Of a DNA stretch of 64,000 nt, positions 17,895 through 25,473 are shown one piece after another (the stretch's first letter is position 1; the number at the start of each line of letters is the position of its first letter). The DNA is taken from the NCBI GenBank assembly GCA_903828455.1, contig CAIKMJ010000005.1, positions 32,639 to 96,638 on the forward strand, given 5' to 3'. The stretch is from an uncultured Acidobacteriia bacterium. GTDB taxonomy: Bacteria > Acidobacteriota > Terriglobia > Bryobacterales > Bryobacteraceae. Both the position numbers and the translations under genes were made by a program. The notes under the pieces are model-generated. The model made no database searches and was not told the DNA's origin. It worked only from the letters and a program-made list of their open reading frames with translations.

Positions 17895-18926
17895 TTACGC
17901 AACGCGAGCCTCGGTGCGCGGAGCGATGCCGTAGTGCTCCCGATAGTAGTTGAGGTAGTGGCCGCTGCGCACCGCATTCACCCAATCCCGATTTTCGGCG
18001 TACCAGCGCACCGTGCGCTGGATTCCGCGCTCGAAAGAAATTTCGGGAGCCCAGTGCAGTTCGCTCGACGTCTTCGTGAAGTCGACGGCATAGCGGCGGT
18101 CGTGACCGGGACGATCCGAAATATGGGTGAGCATTGTTTCCGGCATGTTGAGTGCTTCGAGTACAGCCCCGAGCGCTTCCCGATTCGTACGAGGCTGACC
18201 GCCGCCGATGTGATACGTTTGCCCGGCGCGACCGCTCAGCAGAACCTCGATCAACGCACGGCAGTTGTCTTCGACGTGAATCCAGTCGCGAACCTGCAGA
18301 CCGTCGCCATAAACCGGCACAGTCTGGCCGTCCAGAAGATTGCAGATGGCGAGAGGCAACAGTTTTTCGGGAAATTGAAACGGACCGTAATTGTTGCTGG
18401 TGCGCGTGATAGCGTAGTCGAGGCCGAATGTGGCACCGGCAGCCCTCACAAGGTGTTCCGCCGCGGCCTTGCTGGCCGCGTAGGGGCTGCGCGGGTCGAG
18501 CGGCGAATCTTCCCGCAGCCATTGATCCGGTCCCATGCTGCCACCGACTTCATCGGTCGAAATGTGGAGGAAGCGGCCGACTTTTCGCGCTCTGGCCGCA
18601 TCAAGCAGGGTTTGGGTGCCGAGCACATTGGTAAGGACAAACTCGCGGGCACCGTGAATGCTTCGGTCCACGTGAGATTCAGCAGCAAAGTGGACAATGG
18701 CGTCGCATTCCCGGGGGATGGCCTCGAAGAGTGCCTCGCTGTCGCAAATGTCGCCGCGATAAAAGCGGTAGTTGGGAGCCGATTCGACGGAAGCAAGATT
18801 CGACAGATTGCCCGCATAGGTGAGCTTGTCGAAATTAATGACCTCCGCCGAAGGGAAGCGATGGATGATGTCGCGTATAAACTGCGAGCCGATAAAGCCG
18901 GCTCCGCCGGTCACAAAGATTCGCAT
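17895..18926 (-). CDS. rmlB: dTDP-glucose 4,6-dehydratase
   Basis: 343 residues, extended SDR enzyme that turns dTDP-glucose into dTDP-4-keto-6-deoxyglucose. It has the NAD motif GGAGFIGS at 7-14, HFAAESHVDRSI, STDEVGG (Asp-Glu acid/base pair; most homologues read DEVYG, so one residue differs), SPYAASKAAAEHLVRA (YxxxK) and TRTSNNYGPFQFPEKLLP. AGGAGC precedes the ATG. Last of three genes, rmlA-rmlC-rmlB, on the strand opposite to the polysaccharide cluster and supplying activated deoxysugar for it. Confidence 0.95.
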   Translation of the reverse strand: MRIFVTGGAGFIGSQFIRDIIHRFPSAEVINFDKLTYAGNLSNLASVESAPNYRFYRGDICDSEALFEAIPRECDAIVHFAAESHVDRSIHGAREFVLTNVLGTQTLLDAARARKVGRFLHISTDEVGGSMGPDQWLREDSPLDPRSPYAASKAAAEHLVRAAGATFGLDYAITRTSNNYGPFQFPEKLLPLAICNLLDGQTVPVYGDGLQVRDWIHVEDNCRALIEVLLSGRAGQTYHIGGGQPRTNREALGAVLEALNMPETMLTHISDRPGHDRRYAVDFTKTSSELHWAPEISFERGIQRTVRWYAENRDWVNAVRSGHYLNYYREHYGIAPRTEARVA

Positions 18927-18944
18927 GAAAGTCTGCTCCTGTGT

Positions 18945-19499
18945 TTACTTGTGCTGCGTCGCCCAGTCATATGCGAGACAGGGATCGTTGTATGGGATAC
19001 GGCCCTCGTCGGCAGGATCGTAAAACCGGTCCGTGGCATACACGAGAACGCCGGAGGAAGGGCTGACGACTTTGTAACCGTGGGCCACACCTGGCGGAAT
19101 CAGGATCTGCCAGGGGCGCTGCTCGCCGATGTACAGCGTGTTCTTCCTGGCGAAGGTGGGCGAGTCCGGCCGGAGATCCACCAGCGACACCTGAAACAGG
19201 CCGGTGACCGGTACCCAGAAGTCGGTCTGGTTCCGGTGGTAGTGGAAGGCTTTGACGACGCCGGGGTGGCTGACGGCGGCGGAAACCTGGGTCGTGTGCG
19301 GCGGGTAGTCGCGGACCAGTCCCTGGCCGAAGCGAAATACTTCCTGAAACCAGCCTCTGTCATCGGGCCAGAGCGAGGAGGCCGAGAGGGAGACGCCCTC
19401 GATCAGCATGGGCGAGGACGGGGAACTAACCAGCGAACCCAGTCCCGGTTCGCAGACAGGGATCTCAATGGTTGTGGGAGCGGCAGTCAGGATGGTCAT
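18945..19499 (-). CDS. rmlC: dTDP-4-dehydrorhamnose 3,5-epimerase
   Basis: 184 residues, cupin-fold epimerase of the dTDP-rhamnose pathway. Typical RmlC landmarks are DDRGWFQEVFRFGQG, VVKAFHYHRNQTDFW (the catalytic His is in this region), SLVDLRPDSPTF, LIPPGVAHGYKVVS and YATDRFYDPADEGRIPYNDP. Its start overlaps the rmlA stop by four bases (ATGA), so the pair is translationally coupled. The overall length matches the family. Confidence 0.93.
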   Translation of the reverse strand: MTILTAAPTTIEIPVCEPGLGSLVSSPSSPMLIEGVSLSASSLWPDDRGWFQEVFRFGQGLVRDYPPHTTQVSAAVSHPGVVKAFHYHRNQTDFWVPVTGLFQVSLVDLRPDSPTFARKNTLYIGEQRPWQILIPPGVAHGYKVVSPSSGVLVYATDRFYDPADEGRIPYNDPCLAYDWATQHK

Positions 19500-20245
19500 G
19501 CTGCAACCGCCAGCCGGTTTTGGCTCACCGCGGCTTGCTGTGCCATGCGGGAAGCTTCCACGAGGGAGTCGAACGTGCCGGCATCGATCCAGTCGCCGTC
19601 CAGCATGGCGCAGCGGAGACGCCCTTCACGCAGATAAAGTTTGTTGAGGTCGGTAACTTCCAGTTCGCCGCGAGCCGAGGGTTTCAGGGTCGCGATCTTG
19701 CAAAATACTGTTTCATCGAACAAATAAAGACCGGTGACCGCGAGATTGCTTTTGGGCTGGCGGGGCTTTTCTTCGATGGAAACGATGCGGGTTCCGTCGA
19801 CGGTCGCAACACCGAAGCGTTCGGGATCGGGTACCGGTTTCAAGAATACTTTGGCGCCGGGACCACTATTGGCAAAGCGGCGGACTTCGTGAGAGATGTC
19901 CGCGCCGAAGACGAGATTGTCCCCGAGGACCACGAACACTTTGTCGCCTTCGGCGAACTGCTCGGCGAGCGCGAGCGCATGGGCGATGCCGCCCGCCTTT
20001 TCCTGCAGCGTGAAATAGAGACGCTTCAGGCCGAACTGGCTGCCATCCCCGAGGACGCGGACCATTTCTCCGGCGGTCTTGCCGCTCGTGACGATGAGGA
20101 TCTCTTCGATACCCGAATCGACCATCATCTGAATGGGATGAAAAATCATGGGCCGGTCATAAACCGGAAGCAGACTTTTGTTCGTTACGGACGTGAGCGG
20201 CATCAGACGAGTGCCGTTGCCACCGGCGAGAATTACACCCTTCAT
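19496..20245 (-). CDS. rmlA: Glucose-1-phosphate thymidylyltransferase
   Basis: 249 residues. Forms dTDP-glucose from dTTP and glucose-1-phosphate. Begins MKGVILAGGNGTRLMPLT, the nucleotidyltransferase signature, then SLLPVYDRPMIFHPIQ, VVLGDNLVF, KPVPDPERFGVATVDG, VTGLYLFDE and a C-terminal GDWIDAGTFDSLVEA. Shorter than the roughly 290-residue classical RmlA, as in the short RfbA-like group. GGAGG sits five bases before the ATG at 20245. First gene of the rmlACB operon, divergent from the exopolysaccharide cluster. No rmlD lies in the window. Confidence 0.93.
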   Translation of the reverse strand: MKGVILAGGNGTRLMPLTSVTNKSLLPVYDRPMIFHPIQMMVDSGIEEILIVTSGKTAGEMVRVLGDGSQFGLKRLYFTLQEKAGGIAHALALAEQFAEGDKVFVVLGDNLVFGADISHEVRRFANSGPGAKVFLKPVPDPERFGVATVDGTRIVSIEEKPRQPKSNLAVTGLYLFDETVFCKIATLKPSARGELEVTDLNKLYLREGRLRCAMLDGDWIDAGTFDSLVEASRMAQQAAVSQNRLAVAA

Positions 20246-20639
20246 TGGGCCTCCAAATGTAAAGTTCCGATCGATCACGAAAGTCATCGAAGCGGCCGCG
20301 GATGAAAAGGCACGCGCGAAGCCAAACGATTGCGAACCGGCAAAGAGGTGTCGCCGAAGCGCACAAACGCTTTGCTTTGAATGCCAGTTCCGGATTTGGC
20401 GCAGACCGGCAAAGCGCGACGGGCGGGAACTACCGTGCCGCGGCCGTCTCGTTCCGTGACGAACGGATTGCCGTCTGTTCTGTTTCGTGCGCGCCGCGCG
20501 GCGGCGCCTGTCTGCGGGCTGCACCGATGAACCTGCGTGTTTGCAAGCGGTTGCGCCATGTGCCCCGTTTTGGCGCGCGGCGTGCATTTTTGCCTGCGTC
20601 CCGTGCGGCGCATCGGCACGGACCGGAAAGAGAGCTTAC
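20246..20639. other. Divergent promoter region between rmlA and the exopolysaccharide cluster
   Basis: 394 bases without a supported gene. It must hold promoters for rmlACB (leftward) and for the polysaccharide genes (rightward). A 10-base direct repeat ACCGGCAAAG occurs at 20336-20345 and 20405-20414, a possible regulator site. TGTTCTGTTTCGTGC near 20487 loosely resembles the dispersed repeat found at 29.5 and 49.3 kb. Confidence 0.4.
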
Positions 20640-20957
20640 ATGAAAGCAGACATTGTCCTCATCATTCGAAATTCCAGCCTGCGGGGTCAGGAAATCAGAT
20701 CACTCCGCCGTCAGCTGAAAGGACTGGTGGCTCCAGGCCGCCGGTTGGTACTTCACATGACGGGTGTGGAGCATGTCGATTCCAAAGGAGCGGGCGCCAT
20801 TCTGGAGTGTGCGCGGAAGCTGGAATCTGCCGGCGGGTCGCTGCGACTCATCGGGCTGCAGAAAAAAGTCAGTGCTTTTTTCGAAATGCTGCAGTTGCAT
20901 CGAGTGGTGGAAATCTGCGCTGCGCAGTCTGAACTGCCGGGCGCCGAGGCCGCGTAA
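20640..20957 (+). CDS. STAS domain protein (anti-sigma factor antagonist-like)
   Basis: 105 residues forming one STAS domain. The phosphorylation-loop region reads HVDSKGAGAILECAR; Ser in DSKG matches the conserved Ser that anti-sigma kinases phosphorylate in SpoIIAA-type proteins. The rest fits: LRRQLKGLVAPGRRLVLHMTG, SAGGSLRLIGLQKKVSAFFEML. The ATG at 20640 follows GAGAG. It stands at the head of the polysaccharide cluster, where a partner-switch regulator of synthesis would make sense, but no anti-sigma kinase or phosphatase gene is nearby. Confidence 0.85.
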   Translation: MKADIVLIIRNSSLRGQEIRSLRRQLKGLVAPGRRLVLHMTGVEHVDSKGAGAILECARKLESAGGSLRLIGLQKKVSAFFEMLQLHRVVEICAAQSELPGAEAA

Positions 20958-20981
20958 CCATCCGGCGGAGGTTCTGTCATT

Positions 20982-21710
20982 TTGAACAAACGAAGCCAAT
21001 TTGTGAAGCAGCTGTCCGGTTCGATGCGGAAGCCCCGGTGGGAATCGTACGGACTGAACCGCTGGAGAACGGCGGCGCGAAAGTGCGCCATGCGTTTCCT
21101 TCACCGGGCACCGCTTTTCATTAAGCGTGCGATCGACGTCACCGCCGCGGCGCTGGTACTGGTGCTCGCCTCACCTCTGTTTGGAGCGATTGCGCTGCTC
21201 ATCTGGCTGGAGGACAAAGGCCCGGTGCTCTTCTGGCAAAGGCGCGTCGGTCTCCACGGCGCCGTATTCGCCTTCCCCAAATTCCGTTCGATGGTGCCTG
21301 ATGCCGAGGCGAAGCGGGCAGCACTGGCGGCGCTGAATCAGCACGGGGACGGAATCACCTTCAAGATGAAAAACGACCCGCGCATTACACGTATTGGGCG
21401 CGTTCTGCGGCGCTACAGCCTTGATGAGCTTCCGCAGTTCTGGTGCGTGCTGCGAGGCGAGATGTCACTGGTGGGCCCGCGGCCCGCTCTGCCGAGTGAG
21501 GTCGCCCGGTACACCATCGCCGAACGCCGCCGGCTCGATTCCGTGCCCGGGCTGACATGCATCTGGCAGGTTAGCGGCAGATCGAAACTTCCGTTTCCTG
21601 TTCAGTGCAAGCTTGACGCCGACTACATTGAAAGCCGGAGTCTGGCGACGGATCTCCGGTTGCTTGCCCACACGCTGCCGGCTGTAATTACCGGTAAAGG
21701 AGCGTACTAA
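20982..21710 (+). CDS. Initiating sugar transferase (polyprenyl phosphate phosphoglycosyltransferase)
   Basis: PF02397 enzyme of the WcaJ/PglC type that moves a sugar-1-phosphate to undecaprenyl phosphate, the first step of repeat-unit assembly at the inner membrane. It has a membrane anchor (FIKRAIDVTAAALVLVLASPLF), then VLFWQRRVGLHGAVFAFPKFRSM, the catalytic SLDELPQ Asp-Glu dyad, GEMSLVGPRPALPSE and CIWQVSGRSKLPF. Catalytic residues are intact. The frame opens at a TTG (20982) behind GGAGG with rather long spacing; ATG at 21024 or 21090 are alternatives. At 242 residues it lacks the extra N-terminal membrane domain of WcaJ. Confidence 0.9.
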   Translation: MNKRSQFVKQLSGSMRKPRWESYGLNRWRTAARKCAMRFLHRAPLFIKRAIDVTAAALVLVLASPLFGAIALLIWLEDKGPVLFWQRRVGLHGAVFAFPKFRSMVPDAEAKRAALAALNQHGDGITFKMKNDPRITRIGRVLRRYSLDELPQFWCVLRGEMSLVGPRPALPSEVARYTIAERRRLDSVPGLTCIWQVSGRSKLPFPVQCKLDADYIESRSLATDLRLLAHTLPAVITGKGAY

Positions 21711-21713
21711 GAC

Positions 21714-23030
21714 ATGAGCGCATGCACGGAACAAGCAGGCCGGATCCGGTTCAGGCTGCAGATGCATCGTACGGCGGCAGGAGTGCGCGAGTCGGCCGGC
21801 GAATGGCTGGCCTCGGCAATTGCCGGTCTGCTGCTATTGGGCGCGCTCCCCGTGCTGCTGCCTGCGCTGCTGATTGCGCGTGTTCATCGCGAACGGCGGC
21901 TCGGCAAGACGGGTCGAGCGTTCACCGAATACAGACTGGTAAGAAAAAACGGGCAAACGGTCCCTGTGATCGGCGGCTGGCCGCGATTGTGGAACGTCGC
22001 GCGCGGTGAAGTGCTGCTGGTTGGGCCGGAGCCTCGTCACGCGGCAGACCTCAATCTGAGATCGGAGCCGGACCGCCGGATAGCGTCGGTTCAACCCGGC
22101 CTGGTTTGCAACTGGTGGATCCGGCGTCGCACGAATGTCGCGTATAAGACGCAGACTGAAACGGATCTCGAATATGTGGAGTCGCGCTCGCTGCGTACCG
22201 ATCTCGGAATCGCGCTACGGGCAGTGATTTCGCTCGCGTACGGGAAGCAGGGCAGCCGCTTTGTTGCCGTGCCGCGGATACTGGGGCTGCCGCTCGATAA
22301 CATTACGCTGGCCGAGGCCGTGGACGAAGTCCTGCGGCCCGCGCCGCGGGGGAAGCAGGTTTCATTTATCAATGTCGACTGCGTCAATAAGAGCTGCAGT
22401 GACAGAGAGTACAGGGAGATCCTGCGCAACAGCGAACTGCGACTGGCAGACGGCATCGGACTGCGCATCGCGGGCAGGATTCTCGGTTCGGAAATCCGCC
22501 AGAACGTTAACGGCACCGACCTGTTTCCGGTGCTGTGCGAACGAATGGCGGCGGAAGGGCTCAGTATGTTCCTCCTTGGCGGGATGCCCGGCGTTGCCGC
22601 GAGCGTGGCAGAGCGGATTGGCGCGCAATTCCCTCTGTTGAAGATCGCAGGGGTACGCGATGGCTATTTCCGTCGTGAGGACGAAGAGTCGATTGTGGAG
22701 TCCATCAACGCGTCCGTAGCCGACGTTCTGCTGGTTGCCATGGGCGCTCCGCTGCAGGAAAAGTGGATTGCGCGGAACCGGGAGAAGCTGCAGGTTCGCG
22801 CGGCGCTAGGGGTCGGGGGACTATTCGATTTTTACTCCGGCCGGATTTTGCGCGCGCCGCAGTGGCTGCGCGAACTGGGACTGGAATGGACATGGCGGCT
22901 GATTCAGGAGCCGGGACGAATGTGGCGCAGATATCTGGTCGGCAATGTGGTCTTTTTGCTGCGAGTCGGCTGGTCTCGATTGACACGAAGCAACCGTCAG
23001 GAGACGGGGGAAATGGTGAATTCATTATGA
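21714..23030 (+). CDS. Degenerate sugar-transferase domain fused to WecG/TagA-type glycosyltransferase
   Basis: 438 residues in two parts. Residues 1-175 resemble PF02397: a membrane segment (LASAIAGLLLLGALPVLLPA), RRLGKTGRAFTEYRLV, NVARGEVLLVGPEPRH and ESRSLRTDLGIALRAV. However, the segment normally holding the catalytic SLDELPQ is missing, replaced by about ten residues ending GGWPRLW, so it should be inactive. Residues 183-430 are a complete WecG/TagA/CpsF (GT26) domain: SFINVDCVNKSC, LADGIGLRIAG, VNGTDLF, LLGGMPGVA, LLVAMGAPLQEKWI, ALGVGGLFDFYSGR and QEPGRMWRRYLVGN. It likely adds the second sugar to the lipid-linked primer. Its stop overlaps the next start (ATGA). Confidence 0.88.
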   Translation: MSACTEQAGRIRFRLQMHRTAAGVRESAGEWLASAIAGLLLLGALPVLLPALLIARVHRERRLGKTGRAFTEYRLVRKNGQTVPVIGGWPRLWNVARGEVLLVGPEPRHAADLNLRSEPDRRIASVQPGLVCNWWIRRRTNVAYKTQTETDLEYVESRSLRTDLGIALRAVISLAYGKQGSRFVAVPRILGLPLDNITLAEAVDEVLRPAPRGKQVSFINVDCVNKSCSDREYREILRNSELRLADGIGLRIAGRILGSEIRQNVNGTDLFPVLCERMAAEGLSMFLLGGMPGVAASVAERIGAQFPLLKIAGVRDGYFRREDEESIVESINASVADVLLVAMGAPLQEKWIARNREKLQVRAALGVGGLFDFYSGRILRAPQWLRELGLEWTWRLIQEPGRMWRRYLVGNVVFLLRVGWSRLTRSNRQETGEMVNSL

Positions 23031-23929
23031 AGGCTGTTCTTTTACTCAACGGGCACGGCCTGCCGATGGCGCAGGTGCAGGACCGGCCGTTCATTCAGCA
23101 TGTGATTGAGCAACTGGTGGAGCGTGGTGTTCGCGAGATCTCCCTGTTGTATGGGCAACCGCATGAAGCGGCGGCGCGCTATCTGGGCGACGGCACCCGC
23201 TGGGGTATTCGAGTGGAAGCGATTCCGGTCCTGGGGCAGGGGGCCGCGGCAGATCTGGAACGGGCGTGCGCATCCTGTCCGTCCGGACTTGTGCTGCTCG
23301 GCAATGCCGGGCGACTGGCTCATCTGCCGACCGCTCCTGGGCAGGCAGGACCGTGGAGCACGCTGTACTTTGACGAAGAAGACGGAGTCGGCGGCTGGAG
23401 CGGCTGGGCGCTTCTCGAAGCACAAGTCCTGCCCGGGTTTGGTGCCGCGACGGCGTCGGGATCCGGTTGGCGCGAGGCGGCCCGGGCCAGTGGCGTTTCG
23501 GCCCGCAAGGTGTTTCTCGAGTTTCCTACCCTGTCCTGCGCCAGTCCGAAGGAGATCCTTGCAGCGAATCGTCGCGCATTGACCGGCGAGTTCCCGGGAT
23601 TATTTTGTAATGGCAGGGAGAGGGAAGCCGGAATCCGTGTCGCGCGGGGCGCCAGAATCCCTGCGTCCGCAACTCTGCGGTCACCCTGCTACATCGGCGA
23701 AGATGCCTGGATCGGCGACAAATGCACCATCGGTCCCTATGCGGTGATCGCCGCCGGAGCGGTAATCGAACAGCGGTCCAGAGTGGCGGGCAGCGTCATC
23801 GGGCCGAAGACTTTTCTCGGGCCGGAGCTGGAAATTACCGATTCGCTGGTGGAGCGGAATCATGTTCATAACGTGAGACTGGACGTCGATTTCGTGGTCG
23901 AAGAGTCGCACATCGTGTCAGCGATCTGA
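23027..23929 (+). CDS. NDP-sugar pyrophosphorylase-like protein with altered active site and hexapeptide repeats
   Basis: 300 residues. The order is that of sugar nucleotidyltransferases: N-terminal Rossmann-like part, then left-handed beta-helix hexapeptides from about 213 (CYIGEDAWIGDKCTIGPYAV, then VIGPKTFLGPELEI). The nucleotide-binding signature is degenerate: it reads LLLNGHGLPMAQVQDRPFIQ where GxGTRLxPLTxxxPK is expected, so the catalytic Arg and Lys are missing. It may be a non-catalytic paralogue that binds a nucleotide sugar or regulates the cluster. Translation is coupled to the upstream gene through ATGA. Confidence 0.75.
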   Translation: MKAVLLLNGHGLPMAQVQDRPFIQHVIEQLVERGVREISLLYGQPHEAAARYLGDGTRWGIRVEAIPVLGQGAAADLERACASCPSGLVLLGNAGRLAHLPTAPGQAGPWSTLYFDEEDGVGGWSGWALLEAQVLPGFGAATASGSGWREAARASGVSARKVFLEFPTLSCASPKEILAANRRALTGEFPGLFCNGREREAGIRVARGARIPASATLRSPCYIGEDAWIGDKCTIGPYAVIAAGAVIEQRSRVAGSVIGPKTFLGPELEITDSLVERNHVHNVRLDVDFVVEESHIVSAI

Positions 23930-23945
23930 ACGGAACCGCTGAACT

Positions 23946-25325
23946 TTGGACGCCGTCGCCGCCATACCGGGAATACTCGCGATCCTCTGGCTCCTCCGCC
24001 GGAGGACGCCGCAGGAAACGTATCTCAGCATCTACATGCCATCCCTGCTCCTGCTTCCGGGGTGGTGCCGCTTCGTGCTGCCGGCGCTGCCGGATCCCAC
24101 CTTCCATGAATCCGCCATTCTTCCGATCGCGGCGGCGCTTTTCCTGCGGGGCCGGATCAAGTGGCGGACGTCTCTGCTGGACCTGCTTGTGGTCGCATAC
24201 GGGCTGTTTATCGGCTACAGCGAGTACACGAACGCGGGCTTCAAGGAAGCGCAGAACCTCATGTTCGACATGGTGGCCGCGGCGCTGGTGCCATACTTTG
24301 CGGCGCAGGCGATGGCCGGGTCCGCGGAACTTCGTGTAGCGTTTGCAAAACGCTTTGTCTGGCTGGTGGCGATTCTCGCCTGCCTGCTGACGTACGAATT
24401 CCGGTTCGCCGCTAATCCGTACCGCGTTGTCTTTGACCACTTCTTTCCTGATCAGGGAAGCGGATGGGTGACGACATTTCGCTACGGTTTTGCGAGGATT
24501 GCCGGACCGTACGGCCATGCCATCCTCGCAGGAATCGTCTTTATGGCCGCATTTCGCCTGGCCCGATGGCTGCAACATGCAAAGCTATGGGAACCTCACC
24601 TGGCGTGGGCGGGGAAGCGCTTTTCAAAGGCGCAACTCGTTACGGGCGCGACACTGGCGGGATTGGCCATGACGCTGGTGCGGGGGCCGCAAATCGGCGC
24701 ATTGCTCGCCTGTCTGGTTTCCGCAATGGGGAGAGGCCAAAACCCGCCGCGCCGGGCGCGCTTCGTGCTGGCGGCGATCCTCCTGATTGGTATTCCGGCG
24801 GGGACCGTCGCGTGGTCGTATGCGTCGGTCGGACGAGCCGCGGCGAAAGACGCGTCACAGGAGTCGGCGGCATATCGCAAGGAACTCATCGACAAATATG
24901 TCGGCATCGCTCTCGATCACGCAGCGCTGGGCTGGGGCCGCAACGGGTGGCCGAAAGTGCCGGGGATGCCGTCGATCGACAACTACTATCTGTTGCTCAG
25001 CCTGATGCACGGCGTTCCGGCCGCACTACTGCTCATGTCGATACTCGTGACATTGCAGGCGAACCTGTTGCGGAATGGGTTTCGCTTCGTGACTGAATTT
25101 CAGACAAACAGCTCGCTGAGTTTCACGCTGGCCGGCATTTTTGCCGGCTTCATGTTTGCCATCCTCACGGTGTATATGGGCGACAACGTTGTTCCCATAT
25201 TCTTCACGCTCGCCGGCTTCAGCGAAGGCTACCTCAAAGCCGGGGGAGACGCGGCGGTGAATCCGGTTGCCGATTCCGCGGCTCCGGAGATCGCGCAGGC
25301 GCTGTTTGCCCGCGTCATCGCGTAA
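23946..25325 (+). CDS. O-antigen polymerase/ligase-like membrane protein (Wzy-like)
   Basis: 459 residues, roughly ten hydrophobic segments with a large hydrophilic loop in the second half that includes SAAYRKELIDKYVGIALDHAALGWGRNGWP. The loop's GWGRNGWPKV and IDNYYLLLSLMHG resemble O-antigen ligase or polymerase (Wzy_C-like) proteins, where conserved Arg and His residues act on lipid-linked sugars. It would join repeat units in the periplasm. Begins with TTG at 23946 with weak ribosome-binding evidence; the true start may be a little later. Position between the transferases and exporter genes supports the call; sequence alone gives only moderate certainty. Confidence 0.7.
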   Translation: MDAVAAIPGILAILWLLRRRTPQETYLSIYMPSLLLLPGWCRFVLPALPDPTFHESAILPIAAALFLRGRIKWRTSLLDLLVVAYGLFIGYSEYTNAGFKEAQNLMFDMVAAALVPYFAAQAMAGSAELRVAFAKRFVWLVAILACLLTYEFRFAANPYRVVFDHFFPDQGSGWVTTFRYGFARIAGPYGHAILAGIVFMAAFRLARWLQHAKLWEPHLAWAGKRFSKAQLVTGATLAGLAMTLVRGPQIGALLACLVSAMGRGQNPPRRARFVLAAILLIGIPAGTVAWSYASVGRAAAKDASQESAAYRKELIDKYVGIALDHAALGWGRNGWPKVPGMPSIDNYYLLLSLMHGVPAALLLMSILVTLQANLLRNGFRFVTEFQTNSSLSFTLAGIFAGFMFAILTVYMGDNVVPIFFTLAGFSEGYLKAGGDAAVNPVADSAAPEIAQALFARVIA

Positions 25326-25473
25326 TCGCCCGCGTTCCGCAAGGCAGCCCAGTGTGCTCCGGGCGACCCGCACGTTTCGAAACAACTTCACGAAACAAGA
25401 CAGGCCGCGCATACCGGCCCTCCCGATTTATCAATGACATGCGAATGGCGGCGGAATTGCCATCCCTGTTTCG

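Noticed and set aside
17874..19637. Open frame of 587 codons on the plus strand
   Set aside because: Antisense to rmlB and rmlC, whose products are unmistakable; no protein-like features in the plus frame.
20405..20510. Third copy of the dispersed GTGTTTCGTTTCGTGC repeat near 20487
   Set aside because: Only about 13 of 16 bases agree and the 33-base period is absent, so it is not counted as a copy.
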